This document shows positions 50,191-57,940 of a stretch of 64,000 bases of DNA, piece by piece. A program made the position numbers and the translations under genes. The DNA is taken from the NCBI RefSeq assembly GCF_023277745.1, contig NZ_CP086322.1, positions 558,001 to 622,000 of the forward strand, written 5' to 3'. Position 1 is the stretch's first letter. Each line of letters opens with the position of its first letter. Below the pieces are notes generated by a model. The model was not told the origin of the DNA and made no database searches. It worked only from the letters and a program-made list of their open reading frames with translations. This DNA comes from Streptomyces halobius (GTDB lineage Bacteria > Actinomycetota > Actinomycetes > Streptomycetales > Streptomycetaceae).

Positions 50191-50281
50191 ACCAGCCCCG
50201 GCCCGCGAACCGGTCGCGGTTCGCGCACCGCCTATCGCCGATCAACCGGCCCTTCCCCACACGAAGTTGACCTCGGTCGCA

Positions 50282-50929
50282 TCAGTCACGTCGTACCGTC
50301 TCGATCTCGGCATGAATGCCGGGGCTGTTGGCCGCCAGGTGACGCAGGACGCTGCTCATCTGGGCGCCGACGTTGACAAAGGCCGTCGTCCTGCCCTGGT
50401 AGTACACGTTCTCCACGCGTCGTGCCCCGCGGTGCAGCGCCACCGCCTTCCAGTCGTCCCGGGCCGGAGTGCGCCGAGCCTGGAGGCGGAGGTCCGCGGG
50501 CTCGCCTCCGGTGGCGTGGTCCTGTCCGGGCAGCCTGAGCGGCAGCGGGTCGAAGCGGGAGAGCAGACAGGCCGCTTCCCGGTAGGCGGCCCAGATCGTT
50601 CGGTTCCGTCGGGTTCGGCGGTAGATCCGCGCACGGATCGGCGACGAATTCCGCCAGCCGAGGGATGACCTTTTCGGTGGTGAAGGTACGGGACAGAGTG
50701 ACGCGGGCCGACCGTAATCCGCTGCGCAGTCCGATGTACCGAATCGGTGGTTGGTATGCGATCTGCCGCTGCCCGGCTCGCCGTCCGCGAGCAGTACGGA
50801 CTTTTCCGGATCCATCACGAACCCGCGCAGCCGCAGATCCTGGCGGTCGATGAAGACCTCGGTACCGTTCTTGAAGACGCAGGTGCGGAAACTGTCCTGC
50901 GAGACATGGACGCGATCATCCTCACGCAC
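50282..50929 (-). pseudogene. decayed P-loop NTPase
   Basis: The frame begins DDRVHVSQDSFRTCVFKNG, TEVFIDRQDLRLRGFVMDP, then KSVLLADGEPGSGRSHT, a Walker A-like loop with Arg in place of Lys. After about 90 residues the sense shifts: another frame reads FTTEKVIPRLAEFVADP, and the original frame resumes near ENVYYQGRTTAFVNVGAQ to the end. I recognise this as a degraded member of an NTPase type that I associate with the alpha/beta hydrolase fragment just upstream, but I cannot name the family with certainty. Several frameshifts make a functional product unlikely. Confidence 0.55.
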
Positions 50930-50939
50930 AACGGTGGAA

Positions 50940-51329
50940 AATCCGCTGGACCGGCTCTCTGACCTGCCGATTCGACAGATTCTGGGGGATGCCGTGGTGA
51001 TTACCGCTGTCGTTGGGAACCAGCAGGTCGGTGACCCGTTCCTGCGGTGCGTACTCGGGCCGCCACCTCATTCTCCTCGTTATCGGCACGGGTGTCCGGC
51101 GAGGTAAACCATGTCACGCAGCCAGCGGGTGAGCGCGTTCCGCGTTCCGGCTCCGGGGAGGCTTTCCGTCATCGCGTCACCGGCCCCTCGTACCGCAGCG
51201 AGGCCCAGTACGCCATACGCGAGGACTCGCCCATATCCCTGCCGAAAGGCGCCGTGTCCCATTGGGACTTGAGCAGTTCCGGGCGACCTTGTTCCCGTTG
51301 CCGTGGACGTAGAGGACCCTGGGTTGCAT
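50940..51329 (-). pseudogene. degenerate alpha/beta hydrolase
   Basis: A perfect GGGAGG ribosome site and ATG at 51329 open QPRVLYVHGNGNKV, the oxyanion strand of an alpha/beta hydrolase. After one missing base the family sequence resumes as ELLKSQWDTAPFGRDMGESSRMAYWASLRY, then meets a stop. Near the end another frame gives APQERVTDLLVPNDSGNHHGIPQNL, like the C-terminal part of the same protein. The middle with the nucleophile Ser is deleted. It precedes the NTPase relic on the same strand, consistent with a former operon. Confidence 0.6.
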
Positions 51330-51455
51330 CGTGCCTCCCGCGCTGCCGTCCCACGTATACCGGCACTACCAAGTATTGGCCCGCGGCGGGACGGCCGCCA
51401 TTCGGCCTCGGCGGACCCGCGGCGGGCCACTGCGCCACGGCTCGGCGAGGTGACG

Positions 51456-52019
51456 TCAGGGGTGTGCGGCACGGGCGCCGCGGCTACCCCGCCGGGCCCT
51501 GGCCCCCTCCGCTCGTTCCGGGTCGAGGAGATCCAGGATCAGCGACACGGCCTCGTCGACCGCGGCGCCGACCGGCTCGCTCAGCCCGATGCCCTCCTCG
51601 ACGTCGGCGGGCTCGCAGCCGACGATCAGCACCCGCTCCGGGCAGCGGCCGCCGGTGCCCGCGCTGAGCGTGTCGAGCAGCGCGAGCACGGTGTCCGGCG
51701 TCATCGGCCGGCCATCGAGCGCAGGGGCCTGCGGGCAGGCGGGGGCGGCCGGTTCAGTGGCGTCGAGGATGTGCAGCGTGCCGGGTTCGCCGCCGCGTAC
51801 GGCGGCGTCGATCAGCAGAACCGTCTGGTAACCATCGAGCATCCGATAGGCCAGTTCGACGCCGCGTACGCCGTCGTCGGCAATCTCGGCTCCGGGCGGC
51901 AGCGGCAGGTCGGCGAGCCGGCGGACGGTTTCGGCGCCGAAACCGTCGTCGCCGAGGGAGCTGGTGCCGACGCCGGCGATCAGGGTCCTGGCGGGCGGCT
52001 TGACGGGGGGTTCGCCCAT
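51456..52019 (-). CDS. hydrogenase maturation protease-like (M52) protein
   Basis: A 187-residue protein with the fold and motifs of the endopeptidases that trim the large subunit of [NiFe] hydrogenases. The first metal-binding acidic residue lies in GDDGFGAE near residue 24, followed by DDGVRGVELAYRML and VLLIDAAVRGG (second Asp, near 70); the expected third ligand region is around LIVGCEPADVEEGIGLS. It normally needs a hydrogenase partner, which is absent here. The C-terminus is Arg/Ala-rich. ATG 52019 follows AGGAGACGTCCC. It may act elsewhere in the genome or be a relic. Confidence 0.85.
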   Translation of the reverse strand: MGEPPVKPPARTLIAGVGTSSLGDDGFGAETVRRLADLPLPPGAEIADDGVRGVELAYRMLDGYQTVLLIDAAVRGGEPGTLHILDATEPAAPACPQAPALDGRPMTPDTVLALLDTLSAGTGGRCPERVLIVGCEPADVEEGIGLSEPVGAAVDEAVSLILDLLDPERAEGARARRGSRGARAAHP

Positions 52020-52199
52020 GGGACGTCTCCTAGGGGAGGTGCCACGAAAGCGCAGATCACGGCTTCCGTTCCCCTTGTAACACCGTTACGGACGGCCGGG
52101 GCCGTCAGCGGGGGCCGATCCGGTGATCAGCCCCGGCAGCGGGACCGGGGCGCACCGTGGTACGCCCGTGCCCTGCGCACACCTTCGGCCCGGCGTGCC

Positions 52200-52988
52200 T
52201 CAGCCCAGGGAGCCGGCCTCCACCGTGGTCACGCTGAACCGGCCGCCGCACACCCGCAGTCCCCGGCTGCTCGTGGTCATCGCGTCCTTCGAACCGGGCG
52301 GGTAGACGTAGACGAGCTGCGAGGCGTCCCAGCACGGGGTGTCCGAGAGACCGTCGTTGATGGTGTGCAGCACGGCGTGCGCGCTCTTGCCGGGCTGCAG
52401 CCGGACGGCCCCGCCCGCCGCGCCCTCGCGGGTGGCCGGTTTGCCGACGGTCGAGCCGTCACGCTTGATCAGCGAGACACCGGGGAAGCCGCGCAGCGAA
52501 CAGGCCGTCTCGCCCTTGTTGGTGAACACCAACGGGACGCGGATGTTGCCCGCGCCGATGTCCTCGCGTCCTAGGCGCAGCGACATATTGTCGGCGGTGC
52601 AGCGGTCCGACGACGTCATCGGCGAGGTGTTGGCCTCGGCGGAGCTCGGCCGGCTGGGGCTCGCCTTGCCGCCGGTGGGCTTCGCCCCACCCGTGGACGG
52701 CTGCCCGGCGCCTTCGGAGGCGTGTCCCTCACCGCCGGAGGGCTGCGTCTTGCTTCCGGGCGGCTGCGCACCCGGGCTGCCGCCTCCGCCGTGAGTGGCG
52801 GACGCGGGCGACGAGGGGCCGGAAGCGCTGCCCGGTCCTTCCTGACAGGCGGTGAGCGTGAGCGCCGCGACGGCGATCAGCGATCCGGCGGCAAGACGCC
52901 CCCACCTGACGCTGGGTGCGGGTGCCCCCAGCGTCAGCTGGGGGAGTGCCCCCAGACCGCGGCCAAGAGTCTTGGTGGTGAGCGACAT
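52200..52988 (-). CDS. DUF4232 lipoprotein
   Basis: A 262-residue lipoprotein. A long, Arg-containing N-terminal part precedes a hydrophobic stretch and the lipobox LTAC near residue 48, so the mature protein is lipid-anchored on the outside of the membrane. A Ser/Gly/Pro linker (about 50-125) leads to a DUF4232 domain (about 128-262; CTADNMSLRLG, ACSLRGFPGVSL, CWDASQLVYVYPPG), a beta-sandwich domain of unknown role in actinobacterial surface proteins. The N-terminal extension GRGLGALPQLTLGAPAPS is coded by a palindromic repeat, so the true start may be later. It stands alone. Confidence 0.85.
   Translation of the reverse strand: MSLTTKTLGRGLGALPQLTLGAPAPSVRWGRLAAGSLIAVAALTLTACQEGPGSASGPSSPASATHGGGGSPGAQPPGSKTQPSGGEGHASEGAGQPSTGGAKPTGGKASPSRPSSAEANTSPMTSSDRCTADNMSLRLGREDIGAGNIRVPLVFTNKGETACSLRGFPGVSLIKRDGSTVGKPATREGAAGGAVRLQPGKSAHAVLHTINDGLSDTPCWDASQLVYVYPPGSKDAMTTSSRGLRVCGGRFSVTTVEAGSLG
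52925..52953. repeat. REP-like palindrome within the lipoprotein gene
   Basis: CCCCCAGC-GTCA-GCTGGGGG (52925-52944) overlaps a second hairpin GGGGG-AGTG-CCCCC (52940-52953). The sequence looks like a short repetitive palindrome that I recall as common in Streptomyces genomes, here placed in codons for the pre-signal part of the lipoprotein. Confidence 0.6.
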
Positions 52989-53577
52989 GAGTCTCCCCCT
53001 CGTCTAGTGGGTGCGTACTCCTTCTGGTGGTACGCACGGTCCGTCCGTTTGCTTCCAGCGTGGACCAGTGCGCTGCTGGTCCGCTAACGGGGCGCTAACG
53101 CACCACTAACGAGCCGTCGCACCGGGCCTGAGGGTGACCCCCGGCGGCCTGTGCGACCAGCCGGAACTTCGGGTGTGGCGCCCAGAATCGCAGAATTTCC
53201 CGCGTTCCGGACGCACCACGACGGGGTTCGGCCGTCCGGCCCATACGCCCCGGTGGCCCCAACAGCCCCACCGGCCCCGGCAAGCCGCGGAACCGGCGGC
53301 CGGCCGCCACCCTCATCGGGCATACCACGCAGTCGGCCTATGGAGGTCGGACCGTGGGGGCGATGCGTCGCCTCTCCCGGTCTGTGCGTCGGAATCGGCG
53401 CGCCGGCACGGGCACTTCGGCCGGGACCGCGGTGTGTCGTACGGCCCGCTCCGGCCCGTACGACACACCGCCCGAGGACCATCGCCGCCCGCCTGCCACG
53501 ACACCTCCCACCTCGCACATCCCACCTCCCGCCGATGGCGGCCGCATCGTTGAGCGCATGGAGACGGGCGACAAGGC
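52989..53577. other. 589-bp gene-poor region with a 15-bp inverted repeat
   Basis: No frame here has both coding character and a ribosome site. Perfect arms CGGTGTGTCGTACGG (53430-53444) and CCGTACGACACACCG (53456-53470) are separated by 11 bp. The left part contains the lipoprotein promoter. The rest may be decayed DNA next to the reductase relic. Confidence 0.6.
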
Positions 53578-54239
53578 TTACGCGGCGGTCCTTCCGCTGC
53601 CGGGCCGCTGCCCCGCGCCGCGCCGATGGTCCGCCACCGCTCGTGCGACGTCTTCCTCCAGGAGATCACCGTTGAGGGCGATCGCGGCGGCCGACCCCTG
53701 ACTGGCGGCGCTGATCACTTGGGCGCGCGGATCCACGACATTGCCCGCCGCCCACACACCGGACACGCTGGTGCGGTCGGACGCATCGGTGGCCACCCAA
53801 CCGGACGCGTCCTTCTCGCAGCCGAGCCGGGCCAGCAGCGTGTCGTGGGGGATGAACCGCGGTGGCACAAAGACCGCGGTACGCCGAACGACACTGCCAT
53901 CGGCCATGCCGACGCCCCGCAGTCGGTCGTCGCCGACCACCAGCTCCTCGACCTCACCTTCGACGATCCGTATGCCACGGGCGGCCAACTGCTCACGCGC
54001 CTCCGAAGAGACGTCCCCGGTGTGCGGGAAGTAGACGATGTCGTGGGTCCACTGACGCAGCGGCAGCGCCTGATGGAGGGCGTTGGCCGGACCGCGATCA
54101 AGCCGACCGGCTCGTCGGCGACCTCGTATCCATGGCAGTACGGGCAGTGCAGCACGTCCTCGCCCCAGCGCTCCCGTACGCCGGGAATGGCGGGCGGTTC
54201 GTCGCGCAGCCCGGTGGCGATCACGATGCGACGGGCCCG
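53578..54239 (-). pseudogene. truncated, frameshifted thioredoxin-reductase-like flavoprotein
   Basis: Only the C-terminal two thirds of a thioredoxin-reductase-like NAD(P)/FAD oxidoreductase remain. It starts abruptly as RARRIVIATGLRDEPPAIPG, contains HCPYCHGYEV (the CxxC redox motif), shifts frame near 54095, and continues THDIVYFPHTGDVSSEAREQL, VWAAGNVVDPRAQVISAASQ to the end. The FAD-binding N-terminus is missing: at 54221-54240 the sequence merges into a small Asn/Gly-rich reading frame, marking a deletion junction. Confidence 0.8.
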
Positions 54240-54346
54240 TTGTTGTTGCCGTTGTTGCCGTCACCGCCACTACCGGTGTCATCGCCGACGCTGTGCAGGA
54301 TGTTCTGGCCGGCGTGGTTCGTGCTGTTGTCGCTGTGCTGGGTCAT
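54221..54346 (-). CDS. small Asn/Gly-rich ORF fused to the reductase relic
   Basis: A 41-residue frame with a perfect GGAGGTGCTCACC ribosome site before ATG 54346. It reads TQHSDNSTNHAGQNILHSVG, then a Gly/Asp/Asn run (GGDGNNGNNNGP) and ends in the first bases of the reductase relic, so its own 3' part may have been lost. No family is recognised. The promoter and ribosome site look real, hence it may still be translated. Confidence 0.45.
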   Translation of the reverse strand: MTQHSDNSTNHAGQNILHSVGDDTGSGGDGNNGNNNGPVAS

Positions 54347-54733
54347 GGTGAGCACCTCCGCGGCAGAGACTGCGCCCGGCCGCACCCGATGGCAAACAAA
54401 GTTGCCAAAAACAGCGAAAGCCGCGGCAACGACCGACCGGTGGACGCGAGTTGCGTCACGCACCGCAGAACATGATCTTTCTCACCCCCACCGGGCCCCG
54501 CCTCCACCGATCCCAGTCAAACGCACGCCACCGACAAGCCCCACCACGTCGCCGCCCCCACGGCCCGGCGCACCCCGCCGTGCCCCCAGATTCGCACAGC
54601 GTGTGCCGTTTTCGTGCGGCATTCCTGGAATCCGATCCGATAAAAAACCGTCCGTGCTGCATTTTTTCAGCACCCAAAACGCCCTTATCTCCCGAAGAGA
54701 AATGCAATCCCTGCCATCACGACAAATGCCCCA
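54347..54733. other. 387-bp spacer with AT-rich terminator region
   Basis: The left half carries the small ORF promoter (AAACAAAGTTGCCAAAAACAG). The right half, unusually AT-rich for this genome, contains the terminator of the TetR gene. No gene is seen. Confidence 0.5.
54640..54673 (-). terminator. rho-independent terminator of the ScbR-like gene
   Basis: On the minus strand a 6-bp stem GTGCTG/CAGCAC (54654-54673) with an AT-rich loop is followed by GGACGG and a run of six T. It lies about 60 bp after the TetR stop codon. Confidence 0.6.
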
Positions 54734-55393
54734 TCAATGCGTCGCATCCGCCAACAGTCCCGCCTTGAGAACGGCATCGAGTGCCGCGCCCCGCTCCGGA
54801 TCGAGGTCCAGCCTGGCCAGGACCGCGGGCACCGCGATGCTGGGCAGTGTGTGCTGATGGAATACGGTGAGCCGGCGATTGAGATCGGCCCTGTTCGCAA
54901 GCGCCTGGGACATCATCTGCATCCCGGCGAAGGCACCCACGTACAACTCGGCGGTCTCACGGACAGCCACGCTTTCCAGAACTTCGCCGCGCCCCTTCGC
55001 CTCGATCAGCAGCCCTTCGACAAAATCGGCCCAGGAGATCATGGACCGCTTGCGGTCAAGGTGATTGGAGCCCTGCTCGACGGCCAGCCTGGCCGCCCCG
55101 CGCTGGATCGGGTCGCTCCGCAACCGGTACGCCAGGACCTGTGTCACATCGACGAATTCCTGCAATTTGATCTGCTGCGGCTCCACGGCTATGTCCAGCA
55201 CATGCTCATCCAGCACGGCGAGCGCGAGCTGCTCCTTGGAAGCGAAATGGAAATACAGGGCGCCCTTCGTCACGCCGGCGCGTTCAAGAACTTCGGCGAT
55301 GGTGGCGCGATCGTAACCGCGGTCGTCAAAGACCGAGGCCGCCGCCTCCAGGATCAGTCGCCGGGTCCGGATCGCGCGATCCTGTTGCGCCAT
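54734..55393 (-). CDS. scbR: gamma-butyrolactone receptor, TetR family (ScbR/ArpA-like)
   Basis: A 219-residue TetR-fold repressor. The DNA-binding domain reads TIAEVLERAGVTKGALYFHF, nearly the hallmark of A-factor-type receptors, and the ligand domain has SWADFVEGLLIEAKGRGE and VGAFAGMQMMSQAL, also typical. Loss of DNA binding upon gamma-butyrolactone binding would release target promoters. AGGAGG seven bases before ATG 55393 sets the start. It is divergent from an AfsA-family synthase gene, the classic scbR-scbA arrangement; whether it is a true receptor or a ligand-less pseudo-receptor cannot be read from sequence alone, although pairing with a synthase favours a true one. Confidence 0.93.
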   Translation of the reverse strand: MAQQDRAIRTRRLILEAAASVFDDRGYDRATIAEVLERAGVTKGALYFHFASKEQLALAVLDEHVLDIAVEPQQIKLQEFVDVTQVLAYRLRSDPIQRGAARLAVEQGSNHLDRKRSMISWADFVEGLLIEAKGRGEVLESVAVRETAELYVGAFAGMQMMSQALANRADLNRRLTVFHQHTLPSIAVPAVLARLDLDPERGAALDAVLKAGLLADATH

Positions 55394-55496
55394 CGGGACG
55401 CCTCCTGTCTGTCGAAGTGTGCAAAGGGAGCAGCACTTGGTTACTGCTCACGTCGCCTTCAGACCAGGTATTTACCATTTTTCGGCGCCCGGCATT

Positions 55497-55526
55497 GAAA
55501 AGAAAACCGGATGGTACGTATCTTAG
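55497..55526 (+). promoter_or_regulatory. ScbR-type operator (ARE-like) at the synthase promoter
   Basis: The segment starts GAAAAGAAAACCGG and ends GTACGTATCTTAG, with GTATCTTA a plausible -10 region. Position (about 45 bp before the synthase ATG) and the AAAACCG...GTATCTTA layout match what I remember of the ScbR site at the S. coelicolor scbA promoter. A second site near 55460-55490 is possible. Confidence 0.65.
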
Positions 55527-55571
55527 CAGCGTTCGCATTCGGCACTATCCGTCAGACGCCTGGGGGCAGTC

Positions 55572-56555
55572 ATGAGCGACACGACGCACATCGGTGGCAC
55601 GGTTCGGCCCGGGGCCCTGCACACGGGACGACCGGCCTCGGTCCAACGAGCCGTACCGCGCCCTCGCCGCGATGTCGGCGTACCCGGGGAGTTCGTGCAC
55701 CGTCCCGCCACCGAGGACATCCTGATCACCTCGTGGAACCGGCTGGACGACAGTCATTTCTCGCTGACCGCCCGGTGGCCGCACGACCACCGGTACTTCA
55801 CCCCGGACCGCGGTCGCCACAACATCCTGCTCGTCGGCGAGACGATTCGACAGGCGGGACTTTTGCTCTCGCACACGGAACTCGGCGTACCGGTCGGCCA
55901 CCACTTCATCCTCGGCGACCTGGTCTGGACAACGCATCAGGAACATCTGGCCGTTGCCGGCCGGCCCGCACAGCCGACGATCGAGGCCGCCCTGAGCGAC
56001 CTGCGCATGCGGGCCGGCAAGCTGGTCAGCGGCCGGTTCGACATGACCTTCCGCCTGGCGGGAAACGCCATCGCCACCGGCCACTTCCACGTCAGCGTCA
56101 CCGCCCCCGGCGTCTACCGCCGGATCCGCGGCGAGCGCCTTGCGGCGCGCCGGACCGACGGCCCGCTCCCCGCGCCCGTGCCGCACCGGCTGACCGGCAG
56201 CCTCAAGGACAGCGATGTCCTTCTCGCCCCCACCGACCGGAGCGACCGCTGGGTGCTGCGCCTCGCACCCGGCCATGCCGCGCTGGTGAACCCGGCGAAC
56301 GACCATGTGCCGGGCATGGTGCTGCTGGACGCCGCCCAGCAGGCCGCCCGTGCCCTGAGCGCACCCGCGCCCTTCGCGCCGTACGCCTTCAGCACCGAAT
56401 TCCACCGGTACGCCGAGCACGACGCCCCCTGCGTGATCGAGGCCCGGCGGACGCCCTCGTCGGTACCCGGCACCGTTACGGTCCGCGTCACGGGCCACCA
56501 GGCGGGAGAGACGGTGTTCGCCTCCACCCTCACGGCACTCGAACGGGACCGCTGA
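55572..56555 (+). CDS. scbA: gamma-butyrolactone synthase, AfsA/ScbA family
   Basis: A 327-residue protein of the A-factor biosynthesis family, which couples a beta-ketoacyl group to dihydroxyacetone phosphate. Two AfsA hot-dog repeats are visible: about residues 40-180 (VHRPATEDILITSW, RHNILLVGETIRQAGLLLSH) and about 215-325 (VPGMVLLDAAQQAARAL). Conserved Glu and Arg residues in VGETIRQA and the matching LLDAAQQ are expected active-site positions. ATG 55572 is preceded by GGGGGCAGTC. It is divergent from the receptor gene and 120 bp upstream of an SDR gene that may finish the butyrolactone. Confidence 0.93.
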   Translation: MSDTTHIGGTVRPGALHTGRPASVQRAVPRPRRDVGVPGEFVHRPATEDILITSWNRLDDSHFSLTARWPHDHRYFTPDRGRHNILLVGETIRQAGLLLSHTELGVPVGHHFILGDLVWTTHQEHLAVAGRPAQPTIEAALSDLRMRAGKLVSGRFDMTFRLAGNAIATGHFHVSVTAPGVYRRIRGERLAARRTDGPLPAPVPHRLTGSLKDSDVLLAPTDRSDRWVLRLAPGHAALVNPANDHVPGMVLLDAAQQAARALSAPAPFAPYAFSTEFHRYAEHDAPCVIEARRTPSSVPGTVTVRVTGHQAGETVFASTLTALERDR

Positions 56556-56675
56556 CCGGCCCGGACCTCAACAGCACCATGAGGCGTCGGGAATCGGCCG
56601 CATCACGCGTCGGTACGCGACAGTGAGACGAACGGTTCAGGCACCGCTACGGCAACAGGAAGGCCACATCCGACC

Positions 56676-57440
56676 ATGGGTGACCTCAAGGGAAAGACCG
56701 CGCTGGTAACGGGATCCAGCCGAGGTATCGGCCGGGGCATCGCCCAACGCCTCGCCCGGGACGGTGCGCTGGTCGCCGTCCACTACGGCAGCAGCGACGC
56801 CGCGGCCAAGGAAACCGTCGAAGGCATCACGGCCTCAGGTGGAAGGGCATTCGCCATACGAGCGGAACTCGGGGTGCCCGGTGACGCCGAGGCCCTCTTC
56901 GCCGCCTTCGATGCCGAACTCGCCGCGTACGGCAGCGAACCCGGCCTTGACATTCTCGTCAACAACGCGGCGACCAATTTCCGCGGGCACATCGGCGAGG
57001 CCACGGAAGCGGAGTTCGACCGCACCATCGCGGTCAATGTCAAGGCGCCGTTCTTCATCATTCAGCACGGTCTGCGCCGGATGCGGGACGGCGGACGCAT
57101 CATCAACATCACGTCGGCGGTGACGAGTACGGCGCACCCGAGGCAGATCGCCTACAGCGTCGCCAAGGGCGGACTGGAAACCCTCACGCGCACCCTCGCC
57201 AAGGACCTCGGCGAGCGCGGGATCACGGTGAACGCCATGGCCCCGGGCTGGGTCGACACCCATGTGACCGCCGCGCGGACGGCGACGCCCGAGGGCCGGG
57301 CGGCGCTGGCGGCCTATTCGGTCTTCAACCGCGTCGGCGAGCCCGCCGACATCGCCGACGTCGCCGCCTTCCTCGCCTCCGACGATTCCCGCTGGATCAC
57401 CGGCCAGCGCATCGATGTCTCCGGCGGCTCGGTGCTCTGA
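56676..57440 (+). CDS. SDR-family reductase, probably butyrolactone biosynthesis
   Basis: A 254-residue classical short-chain dehydrogenase. All motifs are intact: TGSSRGIGRG (NADPH loop, residues 12-21), NNAATN near 91, Ser in INITSA near 145, and YSVAK (catalytic Tyr and Lys) near 160. It resembles 3-oxoacyl-ACP reductases. In butyrolactone clusters an SDR reduces the 6-keto group of the A-factor-type precursor, so this is its probable role, based on its position after the AfsA-family gene. ATG 56676 has an AGGAAGGCC site upstream. Confidence 0.9.
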   Translation: MGDLKGKTALVTGSSRGIGRGIAQRLARDGALVAVHYGSSDAAAKETVEGITASGGRAFAIRAELGVPGDAEALFAAFDAELAAYGSEPGLDILVNNAATNFRGHIGEATEAEFDRTIAVNVKAPFFIIQHGLRRMRDGGRIINITSAVTSTAHPRQIAYSVAKGGLETLTRTLAKDLGERGITVNAMAPGWVDTHVTAARTATPEGRAALAAYSVFNRVGEPADIADVAAFLASDDSRWITGQRIDVSGGSVL

Positions 57441-57501
57441 CGCACGGCCCGGGAGCGGCACGGTCGTCCACCGTCCGGACGGCCGCGCCGCCCCGGCGTT
57501 C

Positions 57502-57729
57502 TCAGGCCGGCGGCATCGGCCAGTCGTCGAGGTTGCCACCGCGCCATTCGACGAGTTCCGGGTCATCGAGCCTGATGTCCTCGGCCTGCCCCGCGATTCC
57601 CGCGCGGCGCAGGAACTCGGCGACATCGCCACGGCCATGGGCCAGGCCGACGATCTGCCCGTGCACGGTCACCCGACGGCCGCCGGACGGCGTCGGCGGG
57701 TGCACGATGACAGGCGGGTGCTCGCTCAT
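57502..57729 (-). CDS. small conserved hypothetical protein, 75 aa
   Basis: A 75-residue acidic protein beginning SEHPPVIVHPPTPSGGRRVT, then VHGQIVGLAHGRGDVAEFLRRAGI, and ending VEWRGGNLDDWPMPPA. I have the impression that similar proteins occur widely in Streptomyces, but I know no function. TGGAG two bases before ATG sets the start. It is convergent with the SDR gene and divergent from the next P450. Confidence 0.75.
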   Translation of the reverse strand: MSEHPPVIVHPPTPSGGRRVTVHGQIVGLAHGRGDVAEFLRRAGIAGQAEDIRLDDPELVEWRGGNLDDWPMPPA

Positions 57730-57940
57730 GACTCCAGCGTGCGACGGGCGTCGCGGCCGCGCACCTCGACAGCCCGATCTCACCCGACCGGCGGCCGCGC
57801 CGGGCCGCGGCCATGCCTCACCGGGCGCGACGGGCACTGCTTATTGAGCATTCAAGCAACGGTAGGCTGGGCGGGGCGGTCCTGGTCAGGAGGTCCCCCG
57901 GCCTGCAGAGCCCGACACGACGAGGAGCCCGGGAACGACC

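Noticed and set aside
53084..53675. Several 60-170 aa frames on both strands
   Set aside because: None has a ribosome site with coding-like content; the area is best treated as spacer or decayed DNA.
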